17,614 nucleotides of DNA from an uncultured Burkholderiales bacterium (GCA_937872165.1 CALMOR010000159.1:1-17614), one strand, 5' to 3'; numbered from the stretch's first letter, positions 7,047 through 14,911 are shown. Made by a program: numbers and translations. The notes: generated by a model not told the origin, from the sequence alone.

Positions 7047-7160
7047 ACGCGGCGAAGCGGCGTCATGCGGATGCGGATGCGACGATCCCGTAACATCGCG
7101 CCTCCGTCGGGCCGCCGGATCTCCCGTGTCCGGTCATCCGCTGTCGATCGAGAGTTCCGC

Positions 7161-8579
7161 ATGTCCGTCGAAGTCCGTACCCGCATCGCGCCGTCGCCCA
7201 CCGGCTTCCTCCATCTCGGGACCGCGAGGACCGCGATCTTCTCGTGGGCCTACGCGCGCCACTTCGGCGGTCGCTTCGTCCTGCGCATCGAGGACACCGA
7301 CGTCGCGCGCTCGACCCCCGACGCCGTGGCCGCGATCATCAACGGCCTCGCCTGGCTCGGCCTCGACGCCGACGAGGGCCCCGTCTTCCAGATGGAGCGA
7401 CTCGATCGCTATCGTGCGGTCGTGGCCGGCATGCTGGCAGACGGCTCGGCCTACTTCTGCTACAGCACGCCCGACGAACTCGAGGTCGCGCGCGAAGCGC
7501 AGCGTGCGCGCGGCGAGAAGCCGCGCTACGACGGGCGCTGGCGCCCCGAACCCGGCAAGGTCCTGCCCGCCGTGCCGCCGGGCGTCTCGCCGGTCGTGCG
7601 CTTCCGCAACCCGCCCGACGGCGACGTGACGTGGGACGACCTCGTCAAGGGGCCGATCACGATCTCGAACCGCGAGATCGACGACCTGATCATCGTCCGC
7701 GCCGACGGCGTGCCGACCTACAACTTCTGCGTCGTCGTCGACGACTGGGACATGCGCATCACGCAGGTCTTCCGCGGCGACGAGCACGTCAACAACACGC
7801 CGTGGCAGATCAACATCTTCGGCGCGCTCGGCGCGCCGCTGCCGCGCTTCGGGCACGTGCCGGTGATCCTCGGCGACGACGGACTGAAGCTGTCGAAGCG
7901 GCGCGGTGCCGTCAGCGTGCTCGCCTATCGCGACGACGGGTACCTGCCCGAGGCGATGGTCAACTATCTGGCGCGGCTCGGCTGGAGCCACGGCGACGAG
8001 GAACTCTTCACGCGTGAACAGCTGGTCGAGTGGTTCGACACGCGTCATCTCGTCAAGAGCGCGGCGCACTGGGACCCGAAGAAGCTCGCCTGGGTCAACA
8101 ACCATTACATCAAGGCCGCGGACGACACGCGGCTCGCGACGCTGGTCGCACCGATGATGATCGCGCGCGGCGTCTCGCCGGACGCGGCGCATCTCGCGTC
8201 CGTCATCGCGCTGATGAAGGACCGCTGCGACACGCTGGTCCAGGTCGCGGACGCGGCGATGCTGTTCTATCGCGAGATCGCGGTCGCCCCCGAGCTGAAG
8301 GCCGCGACCGTCACGTCGGCGATCGTGCCGGCGCTCGCCGACTTCGCGAAGGAGGCCGCGACGATCGAATGGACGCGCGCGGCGATCGGCGCATCGCTGA
8401 AGACCGTGCTGGCCGCGCACGGTTTGAAGATGCCGCAGATCGCGGTGCCTTTACGGGTGCTGGTCGCCGGGCGGAAGGAGACGCCGTCGCTCGACGCGAC
8501 GCTGGAACTGTTCGGTCGCCGGCGCGTGATCGACGCCGTCACGAAGGGTCTCGACGGGATCGTCGGCACCGTCGACTGA
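7161..8579 (+). CDS. gltX: Glutamyl-tRNA synthetase
   Basis: A class I aminoacyl-tRNA synthetase that charges tRNA-Glu with glutamate in the cytoplasm. 472 residues, the normal length for bacterial GluRS. The frame is open far upstream, but the ATG at 7161 places the usual opening TRIAPSPTGFLHLGTARTA near the N terminus. The HIGH-type signature is HLGT (18-21), and the KMSKS-type signature is KLSKR (243-247). Other conserved stretches are LRIEDTD, the acceptor-binding insertion with RARGEKPRYDGRWR, DDLIIVRADGVPTYNF, and FRGDEHVNNTPWQ. The helical anticodon-binding domain fills the C-terminal third. Only one gltX is visible, so whether it is discriminating cannot be judged. tRNA-Glu lies about 180 bases downstream. 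There is no clear intrinsic terminator after the stop, only a 6-bp hairpin without a T-run. Confidence 0.96.
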   Translation: MSVEVRTRIAPSPTGFLHLGTARTAIFSWAYARHFGGRFVLRIEDTDVARSTPDAVAAIINGLAWLGLDADEGPVFQMERLDRYRAVVAGMLADGSAYFCYSTPDELEVAREAQRARGEKPRYDGRWRPEPGKVLPAVPPGVSPVVRFRNPPDGDVTWDDLVKGPITISNREIDDLIIVRADGVPTYNFCVVVDDWDMRITQVFRGDEHVNNTPWQINIFGALGAPLPRFGHVPVILGDDGLKLSKRRGAVSVLAYRDDGYLPEAMVNYLARLGWSHGDEELFTREQLVEWFDTRHLVKSAAHWDPKKLAWVNNHYIKAADDTRLATLVAPMMIARGVSPDAAHLASVIALMKDRCDTLVQVADAAMLFYREIAVAPELKAATVTSAIVPALADFAKEAATIEWTRAAIGASLKTVLAAHGLKMPQIAVPLRVLVAGRKETPSLDATLELFGRRRVIDAVTKGLDGIVGTVD

Positions 8580-8593
8580 AGGGTCCGACGCTT

Positions 8594-8621
8594 TTGCGTC
8601 GCGCCCCAATTCGCATATAAT
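8594..8621 (+). promoter_or_regulatory. Promoter of the tRNA-Ala / tRNA-Glu unit
   Basis: A perfect -10 hexamer TATAAT at 8616-8621 with TTGCGT at 8594-8599 as a partial -35, separated by 16 bases. Transcription would start about 7-8 bases before the tRNA-Ala 5' end at 8636. The -10 and location are convincing; the -35 match is modest. Confidence 0.65.
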
Positions 8622-8635
8622 CGCGCCCTTCGTGC

Positions 8636-8711
<76 letters not shown>

Positions 8712-8763
8712 CTCGAAGCGCGCGCGTTCCTCTTCGCACGCAGCGGCAGCACGGTCACATGCA

Positions 8764-8839
8764 GTCCCCATCGTCTAGAGGCCTAGGACACTACCCTTTC
8801 ACGGTAGGTACGCGGGTTCGAATCCCGCTGGGGACGCCA
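8764..8839 (+). tRNA. tRNA-Glu (anticodon TTC)
   Basis: A 76-base cloverleaf with encoded CCA (8837-8839). Acceptor strands GTCCCCA and TGGGGAC pair perfectly. The anticodon stem CTACC/GGTAG encloses CTTTCAC, giving TTC. The D arm with CTAGAGGCCTAGGAC is typical of bacterial tRNA-Glu. It lies 52 bases after tRNA-Ala, with no promoter or terminator visible between, so the two are probably co-transcribed. The next protein gene starts 32 bases later. Confidence 0.97.
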
Positions 8840-8871
8840 GCCATCCTTCGCATCGTCCGGATCGGGAACCG

Positions 8872-10650
8872 ATGAGCGATCGACGTCGATCGATCGGCGC
8901 ATTCGCAGCATGCATCGTCGCCTTCGCGGTGCTCGCGCCCGGCTCGACGAGTCTCCGTTCGTCCAGCGCGATGGGCTCGGCCGCGGGCCATCCCCCGACG
9001 ACCGCATCCGTCGAGACGGTGACCATCACGAGCGACGCCGGCAACGCGAGCGGCAGCGGAGACGTGCTGATGCTCCGCGCACCCGATGTATCCGCGCGGA
9101 TCTATCGCACGGGCTACGGCACGACGGTCGTCTTCGAGAACGGCTCGATGCACGGCCCGCAGCCGGTCGATCGGTCGGGCCGCTATCGCATCGAGCTCGG
9201 CACACGCACGGTGTTCGACGGCGACATGACGCTGCTGCCGTTCGGGCGCTCGAAGCACGGCCCCTTCCGCAGCGACGGCAGCACGCCGCCGTTGCCGTCG
9301 ATGACCGACGAGGTGAGGCGCCGAGCCCATCTGAACATCGGCGTCGACATTCCCGAGTCCGTTCTCGCGAGCCTGCCTTCCCGCTTCCCGAAGAAGATCG
9401 TGGCGGGGCCAGACGGCCCGTCGTCGATCGGCACGGTGCCCGCGTACATGGCGACCGGCGGAGCGAATCCCAACATCGGCATCGTTCCGGCGCATGCGGC
9501 GCGCGCCCTCGCGTCGGGCGATCGTCGTGCGATCGCCAACACGCTCGCCGAAGCCGACGCGTTCTTCACGTGGCCGATCCACTACCGCGACGAGAAGACG
9601 GGCAGGGCGCCGGTCTACACCGACCATCCGTACGCATCGGTCAGTTCGTCCGACCACGGCGACCTGCTGCGCAACTCGGCGCAGAACGTCTTCCAGCCCG
9701 ACCAGGCGCATCAGCCGCACGCGCTCTTCGTCGCCTATCTGCTGACCGGCGAGCCCTACTACCTCGACGAGATGCTGCTGTGGGACGCGTGGAACTATCT
9801 CTTCGGGATCGACGCCGGCCGGCTCGGTGCGCTGTCGCTGGTGCGGACCGACTCGGGCTATCAGACCCGTGCGGCCGCGTGGGTGCTGGTCGCGCGCGGG
9901 CAGCTGCTGTCGGTGCTGCCGAAGGATCATCCGAGCTACGCGGCCATCGTCGCGTCGCTGGAGGCCAACGCGCGCATCTATCGCGAGCGCTTCGTCGACG
10001 GTACCTTCGACGAGTCGAAGCTGATCTATTCGCCGTATCAGAAGGGCGGCGCGAAGAACGCGCTCGGCCTGTTCTGCTCCGACGCGACCTACGGCATCGC
10101 GGCCGACGGTTCGGTGCTGACCACCGGATGGATGAACGCGTTCATGGTCCAGATGTGGGCCTATCTGGTGACGCTCGACCTGCCGTTGAGCGCGCGCGGC
10201 AAGGCCGACCTCGACGCGGTAATGCGCTTCGGCTTCAAGTTCGAGAAGCGACTCGGGCGCAACGGCGGATGGGACGTGCGACGCATGGGCACCTATGCGT
10301 TCCCCGCGGGCACGATGGTCGACGGACACGTCCGCTGGTACGCCGACCATCGCGAGACGTGGAAGCATCAGGTGGCCAACCTGCCGCCGCTGCCCGCGGG
10401 CGGAAAGGTGATGGTCGTCCACGACAGCAATCGGCCGATCGAGGAGTGGGGCAGCTTCGAAGGCAACGAGTGGCCCGCGATCGCGTTCGCGAAGATGTAC
10501 GGCGAGGACGATGGCGCCTTCGACGCGATCGTCGCGACCGATTCGTTCCGGACTCTCGCGCCCGGCTTCGATCCGCAATGGGCCGTCTTCCCGCCCGGAT
10601 CGTCGGTGTCGAAGCTGCTCGGTCGCGAGCACCCGTCGCGGACGAAGTGA
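8872..10650 (+). CDS. Large exported protein of unknown function, possible (alpha/alpha) toroid fold
   Basis: A 592-residue protein not recognised with confidence. Residues 1-25 look like a signal peptide: DRRRS followed by a hydrophobic stretch (IGAFAACIVAFAVLA). Residues about 45-145 are rich in short beta-like segments (ARIYRTGYGTTVVFENGSMH, GRYRIELGTRTVFDGDM). From about 150 on the protein becomes helical, with aromatic motifs such as PDQAHQPHALFVAYLLTGEP followed by YYLDEMLLWDAWNYLF (roughly 280-315), TDSGYQTRAAAWVLVARG and TTGWMNAFMVQMWAYLV. Beta domain plus helical toroid is the layout of several polysaccharide lyase and glycoside hydrolase families, including the PcRGLX/YetA-like group, so a role in carbohydrate handling is a guess from fold impression only. 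The gene follows tRNA-Glu by 32 bases with only a weak GGGA before the ATG, and ends 6 bases from the stop of the convergent DUF2007 gene. Confidence 0.8.
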   Translation: MSDRRRSIGAFAACIVAFAVLAPGSTSLRSSSAMGSAAGHPPTTASVETVTITSDAGNASGSGDVLMLRAPDVSARIYRTGYGTTVVFENGSMHGPQPVDRSGRYRIELGTRTVFDGDMTLLPFGRSKHGPFRSDGSTPPLPSMTDEVRRRAHLNIGVDIPESVLASLPSRFPKKIVAGPDGPSSIGTVPAYMATGGANPNIGIVPAHAARALASGDRRAIANTLAEADAFFTWPIHYRDEKTGRAPVYTDHPYASVSSSDHGDLLRNSAQNVFQPDQAHQPHALFVAYLLTGEPYYLDEMLLWDAWNYLFGIDAGRLGALSLVRTDSGYQTRAAAWVLVARGQLLSVLPKDHPSYAAIVASLEANARIYRERFVDGTFDESKLIYSPYQKGGAKNALGLFCSDATYGIAADGSVLTTGWMNAFMVQMWAYLVTLDLPLSARGKADLDAVMRFGFKFEKRLGRNGGWDVRRMGTYAFPAGTMVDGHVRWYADHRETWKHQVANLPPLPAGGKVMVVHDSNRPIEEWGSFEGNEWPAIAFAKMYGEDDGAFDAIVATDSFRTLAPGFDPQWAVFPPGSSVSKLLGREHPSRTK

Positions 10651-10656
10651 CGCGGG

Positions 10657-10971
10657 TCAGGGCTGCGGTCGCAGGGCCTGGCAGTTCCAGCACTGGAAGA
10701 ACTGTCCCTCGACCCGTTCGCCGCACGTGAAGCAGCACCAGTCGGGCGAGGCCTTCGGTCGGCGCAGCTCGTCGATCAGCGTCCGTGCCCGTGCTTCGTC
10801 GCGGTCGTCGCGGATCCAGATCTGCGGCGCGACCTGATCGGCGGGGAGCTCGCCGACCGCCGCGCCGATGTAGCGGTTGCGGATCTCCGACCGGATGCCG
10901 GCATCCTCCAGCATGCGATGCCAGAGCGTCGCGATCAGCAGGTTGTCGGTGCGCGTCAGCAGCTTCGTCAC
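10657..10971 (-). CDS. DUF2007 domain protein with C-terminal zinc ribbon
   Basis: A 104-residue small soluble protein. Residues 1-70 match the DUF2007 (putative signal-transducing) domain: LLTRTDNLLIATLWHRMLED, then an IRSEIRNRYIGAAVGELP segment and WIRDDRDEARART. Residues 78-98 carry two Cys pairs (CCFTCGE and CWNCQ) arranged as a zinc ribbon. The start is GTG at 10971, seven bases after the rsgA stop, with no clear Shine-Dalgarno, so translation is probably coupled to rsgA. It is the last gene of the M48-PCD-RsgA-DUF2007 unit. DUF2007 proteins have no established molecular function; a regulatory or binding role is only suggested by the zinc ribbon. Confidence 0.85.
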   Translation of the reverse strand: MTKLLTRTDNLLIATLWHRMLEDAGIRSEIRNRYIGAAVGELPADQVAPQIWIRDDRDEARARTLIDELRRPKASPDWCCFTCGERVEGQFFQCWNCQALRPQP

Positions 10972-10978
10972 GGCAGCG

Positions 10979-11887
10979 TCAGCGGTCGCGGAAGCTGCTG
11001 CTCTCGCGCGTCAGCTTCTCGAAGAGGTCGTAGCGTCGGCGCGCGACGTCGCCACGCTCGAGCGCGGCCAGCACCGCGCAGCCGGGCTCGTGCAGATGCG
11101 CGCAGTTGACGAAGCGACACTGCCCGAGGAAAGGCCGCAGTTCGGGAAAGCCGCGTTCGACCGTGCCGGGCGTGAGATGAGCGAGGCCGTACTCCTGGAA
11201 GCCCGGTGTGTCGATGATGGCGCCGTCAGCGGCGTCGCCCGCGGGCGAGAGCAGGTACAGCCGCGCGTCGGTGGTGGTGTGCTTGCCGGTCTGCAGCGCT
11301 TCGGAGATCTCGCGGGTCGCGGCCTGCGCGTGCGGCACGAGGAGGTTGAGCAGCGACGACTTGCCCATGCCCGATTGGCCGACCAGCAACGTCGTCCGGC
11401 CGCCGAAGTGCGGCGCGGTGTGCGACGCGACGCCGGCCACGTCAGTGCGCACCGACAGCTCGTCGACCGCGTAGCCGAGCGACGCGTAGAGCGCCAGCGT
11501 CGAGCGCGCCCCGTCGAGCTTGTCGACGAGATCGACCTTGTTCAGCAGGATGCGGACGGGGACGTCGACGCTCGACGCCGCGACCAGCGTGCGACCGAGC
11601 AGTTCCTCGGAGAACGGCGGCGACGTCGCGACGACGATCGCGAGCTGGTCCAGGTTGGCCGCGAGCAGCTTGGTGCGAAAGCCGTTCGAGCGCGACAGCA
11701 GGTTGCGTCGCGGACGGATCGAGAGGACGACGCCCTGACCCGAGCCGGTCGCCTCGACCTCGACCCGGTCGCCGCACGCCGCTTCGCTCTTCTTGCCGCG
11801 CGTGAAGCAGACCAGGCGTTCGCCGGAATCGGTGACGACGACGTAGTGGCGTCCGTGCGCCGCGACGATGCGCCCGTCGTGCTTCAA
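10979..11887 (-). CDS. rsgA: Small ribosomal subunit biogenesis GTPase RsgA
   Basis: A circularly permuted GTPase that acts late in 30S subunit maturation, with GTP hydrolysis stimulated by the 30S particle. 302 residues. Residues 1-65 form the OB-fold. The permuted G domain shows G4 NKVD (116-119) before G1 GQSGMGKS (170-177) and G3 DTPG (226-229). The C-terminal zinc finger is Cys257, Cys262, His264 and Cys270. The start is TTG at 11887, overlapping the stop of the pterin dehydratase gene as TTGA; no ATG or GTG gives a complete OB-fold, and longer upstream readings lie in the neighbouring gene. Translation is therefore probably coupled to the gene before it. Confidence 0.95.
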   Translation of the reverse strand: MKHDGRIVAAHGRHYVVVTDSGERLVCFTRGKKSEAACGDRVEVEATGSGQGVVLSIRPRRNLLSRSNGFRTKLLAANLDQLAIVVATSPPFSEELLGRTLVAASSVDVPVRILLNKVDLVDKLDGARSTLALYASLGYAVDELSVRTDVAGVASHTAPHFGGRTTLLVGQSGMGKSSLLNLLVPHAQAATREISEALQTGKHTTTDARLYLLSPAGDAADGAIIDTPGFQEYGLAHLTPGTVERGFPELRPFLGQCRFVNCAHLHEPGCAVLAALERGDVARRRYDLFEKLTRESSSFRDR

Positions 11888-12243
11888 GCGGACGGTGCCT
11901 TCGGACGCTCGGCGTAGAGCGCGTCGCACTTCGCCGCGCAGATGAAGTCGTTCTCGGAAATGCCGCCGACCGAGTGCGTGTCGAAGCGCACGTCGATCCG
12001 GTTGTAGCCGACCGTCAGCTCGGGATGATGGTCCTCGCGATGGATCACGTAGGCGAGCGCGTTGACGAACGCGATCGTCTCCCAGTAGTCGGCGAACGCA
12101 TACGCGCGATGCAGGCGCTTGCCGTCGGACCTCCATCCGGGCAGCTCGACGAGCTGCGCCTTCACGGCCTCGTCGCGCATCGCATGACCGCCTTCGAGGC
12201 CGCGGCAACGGGACGCGAAGAGGTCGGCGAAGGTCTTGATCAT
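11884..12243 (-). CDS. phhB: Pterin-4a-carbinolamine dehydratase
   Basis: Dehydrates 4a-hydroxytetrahydrobiopterin in recycling of the pterin cofactor of aromatic amino acid hydroxylases. 119 residues. The active-site signature is clear: HREDHHPEL with His72-His73-Pro74, then VGYNRIDVRFDTHSVGG with His90, and ENDFICAAK with Asp99. The ATG at 12243 lies four bases after the M48 stop and keeps a family-like N-terminal segment (CRGLEGGHAM). A second ATG at 12180 (residue 22) also has a weak purine-rich site (GAAGG) upstream and would give 98 residues. No aromatic amino acid hydroxylase is in the window, so its partner, or a moonlighting role as in some bacteria, is unknown. The symbol is used loosely; pcd would be equivalent. 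Confidence 0.92.
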   Translation of the reverse strand: MIKTFADLFASRCRGLEGGHAMRDEAVKAQLVELPGWRSDGKRLHRAYAFADYWETIAFVNALAYVIHREDHHPELTVGYNRIDVRFDTHSVGGISENDFICAAKCDALYAERPKAPSA

Positions 12244-12247
12244 CGCG

Positions 12248-13537
12248 TCACGCGGCCGGTCGGGGGGCGAGCCGCGGACCGCGACGCGGCGCCATCGACT
12301 CGAGTCGCCCGATGCGCAGCGCCGCCGGCGGATGCGAATCGTAGAACCGCGAGTGCAGCGGGTCGGGCGTCAGCGTCGAGGCGTTGTCCTCGTACAGCTT
12401 GACGAGGGCGCCGATCAGGTCGCCGGCGTCGGCGTGCTCGGCCGCGTAGGCATCGGCCTCGAACTCGTGGCGGCGCGACGCGAAGCTCGACAGCGGCGAC
12501 AGCGGAAACGCGAACACCGGCAGTACGAGGAAGAACAGCAGCAGCGCGAAGACGTCGCGCATGCCGATCGTGGGGTCGGTCCCGAGCGCGAGGTAGAACC
12601 ACGGCTGCTCCACCAGCCAGCCGAGCAGCGCCAGCGCCGCGAGACTGACGCCGAACGACCAGGCGATGCGCTTGACGATGTGCTTCCGCGCGAAGTGTCC
12701 CAGCTCGTGCGCGAGCACGGCCTCGATCTCGTCGCCGGAGAGCCGGCTGATCAGCGTGTCGAAGAAGACGATGCGCTTGGCCGCGCCGAAGCCGGTGAAG
12801 TAGGCGTTGCCGTGGGCCGAGCGCCTGCTGCCGTCCATCACGAAGACGCCCTTCGATGCGAAGCCGCAGCGCGACAGCAGGCCTTCGATGCGCGACCGCA
12901 GACCCGCGTCGTCGAGCGGCGAGAACTTGTTGAAGAGCGGCGCGATGACGGTCGGGAAGAGCCACAGCATCAGCAGGTTGAACGCGATCCACGCGAGCCA
13001 TGCGTAGACCCACCACAGGCCACCGGCAGCGGCCATCAGCGACAGCACCAGCGCCACCAACGGCGCGCCGAGCGCGACGCCGATCACGGTGTTCCTGATC
13101 AGATCGGCGACGAAGAGGCGCGGCGTCATGCGGTTGAAGCCGAAGCGCGCTTCGAGGTGGAACTGCCGATACAGCGCGAAGGGCAGATCGACGACAGCGT
13201 GGACGCACGACACCACGCCGACCAGCGCGAGCTCCCGCCAGATCGCACTCGTGCCGGCCATCGCGGCCTCGAGGACATCGTCGATGGCCTGCAGGCCACC
13301 GAGCAGGGTCAGCGCGACGAGCAACGCCGCGAAGACCAGCGTCTCGACCATGCCGAGGCGCGAGCGCGCGATCGTGTAGTCGGCCGCCTTCCGATGCGCG
13401 GCGAGCGGAACGCGTTCGGCGAAGCGCGCTGGAACGGCCGACCGATGCGCGGCCACGTGGGCGATCTGGCGCGTCGCCAGCCAGAGCTTTCCGAGCGTGG
13501 TCAGCACGAGGGCGACGATGAAGAGGCTGGTGAACAT
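12248..13537 (-). CDS. M48 family zinc metalloprotease (Ste24/CAAX prenyl protease-like)
   Basis: A 429-residue integral membrane metallopeptidase. Hydrophobic segments lie at about 2-20, 62-82, 101-120, 146-170, 174-200, 293-318 and 328-346. The zinc site is HELGH (277-281) plus the downstream Glu in RRHEFEADAYA (about 358-360). The C-terminal DNASTLTPDPLHSRFYDSHPP is a hallmark of the Ste24/CAAX-protease branch rather than HtpX. Bacterial members do not process prenylated proteins as far as known; a role in membrane protein quality control is assumed by analogy. It is the first gene of the minus-strand unit that continues into the pterin dehydratase, and is divergent from orn across 81 bases. 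The ATG at 13537 opens the first membrane helix; no strong ribosome-binding site is visible. Confidence 0.93.
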   Translation of the reverse strand: MFTSLFIVALVLTTLGKLWLATRQIAHVAAHRSAVPARFAERVPLAAHRKAADYTIARSRLGMVETLVFAALLVALTLLGGLQAIDDVLEAAMAGTSAIWRELALVGVVSCVHAVVDLPFALYRQFHLEARFGFNRMTPRLFVADLIRNTVIGVALGAPLVALVLSLMAAAGGLWWVYAWLAWIAFNLLMLWLFPTVIAPLFNKFSPLDDAGLRSRIEGLLSRCGFASKGVFVMDGSRRSAHGNAYFTGFGAAKRIVFFDTLISRLSGDEIEAVLAHELGHFARKHIVKRIAWSFGVSLAALALLGWLVEQPWFYLALGTDPTIGMRDVFALLLFFLVLPVFAFPLSPLSSFASRRHEFEADAYAAEHADAGDLIGALVKLYEDNASTLTPDPLHSRFYDSHPPAALRIGRLESMAPRRGPRLAPRPAA

Positions 13538-13618
13538 GTGAGAACATCCGGTCCGGTTCGGCGGTCGATCGTTCGGCGCATCGTCGCTGGATGACCGTCC
13601 TTCCGAGAGCCGAAAATT

Positions 13619-14206
13619 ATGTCACAAGACGCAAGCCCGCCGGCGCGGGACACGACCCCGCTGATCTGGGTCGACATGGAGATGACGGGACTCGATCCCG
13701 ACCACGACCGCGTGATCGAGGTCGCGGTCGTGGTCACCGATGCAGGGCTCGACGTCATCGCGGAGGCACCGGTCTACGCGATCCATCAGTCCGATGCGGT
13801 CCTCGACGGGATGGACAGCTGGAACACCGGCACGCACGGGCGCTCGGGACTGACAGCGCGAGTCCGCGCGTCGACGCTCTCCGAAGCCGATGTCGAGGCG
13901 GCCCTGCTCGACTTCCTGCGTGCGCACGTGCAGAAGGGCAAGTCGCCGATGTGCGGCAACACGATCTGCCAGGACCGCCGCTTCATGGCCCGCGCGATGC
14001 CCCGGCTCGAGTCCTTCTTCCACTATCGCAACCTCGACGTGAGCACGCTGAAGGAGCTGTGCAAGCGCTGGAGGCCCGAGATCGCGACGTCGTTCAAGAA
14101 GCATCAGAAGCACGAGGCGCTCGCCGACATCCACGAGTCCATCGACGAACTCAAGCACTACCGCACGCATTTCCTTCGCGTCGAGACCGGTATCCGCGAA
14201 GCCTGA
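13619..14206 (+). CDS. orn: Oligoribonuclease
   Basis: A DEDDh 3'-5' exonuclease that degrades very short RNA oligonucleotides, including the pGpG produced from cyclic di-GMP, to mononucleotides. 195 residues, slightly longer than the usual 180 or so because of about 13 extra residues before LIWVDMEMTGL. Catalytic residues are Asp19 and Glu21 (DME), Asp119 (CGNTICQDRRF), His165 and Asp170 (HEALADI). The conserved SWNTGTHGRSGL segment is present. The gene is divergent from the M48 peptidase across 81 bases that must contain both promoters. A stem-loop shared with the downstream convergent gene ends 44 bases after the stop. Confidence 0.96.
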   Translation: MSQDASPPARDTTPLIWVDMEMTGLDPDHDRVIEVAVVVTDAGLDVIAEAPVYAIHQSDAVLDGMDSWNTGTHGRSGLTARVRASTLSEADVEAALLDFLRAHVQKGKSPMCGNTICQDRRFMARAMPRLESFFHYRNLDVSTLKELCKRWRPEIATSFKKHQKHEALADIHESIDELKHYRTHFLRVETGIREA

Positions 14207-14224
14207 CGACGCGACCCGGACCCG

Positions 14225-14250
14225 AAAAAAAAGCCGCCCGGGGGCGGCTT
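14225..14250 (-). terminator. Intrinsic terminator of the PEP-CTERM gene (may also serve orn)
   Basis: A stem AAGCCGCC (14231-14238) and GGCGGCTT (14243-14250) around a four-base loop. On the minus strand it is followed by eight T, an excellent terminator for the PEP-CTERM gene. On the plus strand it is followed by CTTC only, so its effect on orn transcription is probably weaker. Confidence 0.85.
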
Positions 14251-14274
14251 CTTCACGAGGCCTCGCGCGGATCC

Positions 14275-14907
14275 TCAGCTCTTGCGACGACGTCCCGCGA
14301 ACAGCGCGACCGCGCCGAGCCCGAGGAGCGCGACCGAGGTCGGCTCCGGAACCGGGAAGGCCGTGCCGAAGGCATGGTTGTCGGTCTCGAACGCGAACGA
14401 GCTGCTGGTGTACTGGATCTGGTTGTAGAACGACGACGCGAAGTAGTTGATGTAGGCCGCGTTCTCGCCGTTGGCCCCCGTGTTCGGGAACGCCACGGCG
14501 TTGATCGTCGTTCCGTTGAACGAGTCGACGACGACGCCGTTGAGCACGAACACCACCGAGTTGTACGAGTCGAGCGAGCCGCCGTAGAAGCCGAAGTAGT
14601 TGGCTGACGTCGCGAGGTTGATCGTGACGGGGTTGTTCGGTCCGACCGTCAGATAGGCGCTGGTGTCGCCTTGGGGAGCGGCGTACACGCCGGGGTTGCT
14701 GCCGCTGACGATGTTCGCGCCGATGTACGTGACGCCGCACGTGTTGACCGTGTTGCGGCCGTTGAAGTCGACGGTGCAGACACCGGACTTGGCCGACGTC
14801 TGGCCGTTGGCGAGGCTGCCGACGCCGCCGACCTGGATGACGCCCGCATTGGCGACGCCGCACGAAAGTGCAAACGCTGCTCCGACCCACTTGATGCTGT
14901 TGAACAT
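14275..14907 (-). CDS. PEP-CTERM sorting domain-containing exported protein
   Basis: A 210-residue exported protein of unknown role. Residues 1-21 are a signal peptide (MFNSIKWVGAAFALSCGVANA). The body is rich in Asn, Gly, Ser, Thr and Tyr and looks like a beta-rich extracellular domain (FGFYGGSLDSYNSVVFVLNG). The C terminus is a textbook PEP-CTERM signal: VPEPTS at 186-191, a hydrophobic helix (192-204) and GRRRKS. Such tails are recognised by an exosortase (EpsH/XrtA-type) in exopolysaccharide-producing bacteria; no exosortase gene is in this window. The ATG at 14907 is supported by AGGAAG just upstream and by the signal peptide. The base composition and A/T-rich codons differ from the neighbours, which may reflect the Asn/Tyr-rich product or later acquisition. 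Confidence 0.92.
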   Translation of the reverse strand: MFNSIKWVGAAFALSCGVANAGVIQVGGVGSLANGQTSAKSGVCTVDFNGRNTVNTCGVTYIGANIVSGSNPGVYAAPQGDTSAYLTVGPNNPVTINLATSANYFGFYGGSLDSYNSVVFVLNGVVVDSFNGTTINAVAFPNTGANGENAAYINYFASSFYNQIQYTSSSFAFETDNHAFGTAFPVPEPTSVALLGLGAVALFAGRRRKS

Positions 14908-14911
14908 GATG

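Larger units (their letters stand above)
6762..7160. other. Repeat-rich intergenic region between divergent S8 protease and gltX
   Basis: 399 bases with no convincing gene. Open frames across it translate into repetitive low-complexity peptides created by the DNA repeats. It holds an 11-bp imperfect tandem repeat, a 13-bp direct repeat (TCGATCGACGCGA at 6877-6889 and 6896-6908) and a heptamer array. It must also contain both divergent promoters, but no clear -35/-10 pair was found; TAACAT at 7091-7096 is a weak -10 candidate for gltX. Confidence 0.7.

Noticed and set aside
6761..7201. A minus-strand reading frame with repeated SALGTRH peptides, as a repeat protein.
   Set aside because: The peptide repeat is produced by the heptamer DNA array, the frame lacks any domain, and it overlaps the start of gltX.
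8586..8601. A 6-bp hairpin (CGACGC, TTTT loop, GCGTCG) just after the gltX stop, as a terminator.
   Set aside because: There is no T-run after the stem and it overlaps the -35 region of the tRNA promoter; too weak to call.
8791..10632. A 613-codon minus-strand reading frame opposite the 592-residue exported protein.
   Set aside because: It is Arg/His/Val-rich shadow translation typical of high-GC DNA, overlaps tRNA-Glu, and lacks a signal or motif; the plus-strand product has coherent hydrophobic and aromatic patterning.
12236..13594. A long plus-strand reading frame opposite the M48 peptidase gene.
   Set aside because: The product is Gln/Arg/Glu-rich low-complexity antisense translation; the minus strand encodes a complete M48 protease.
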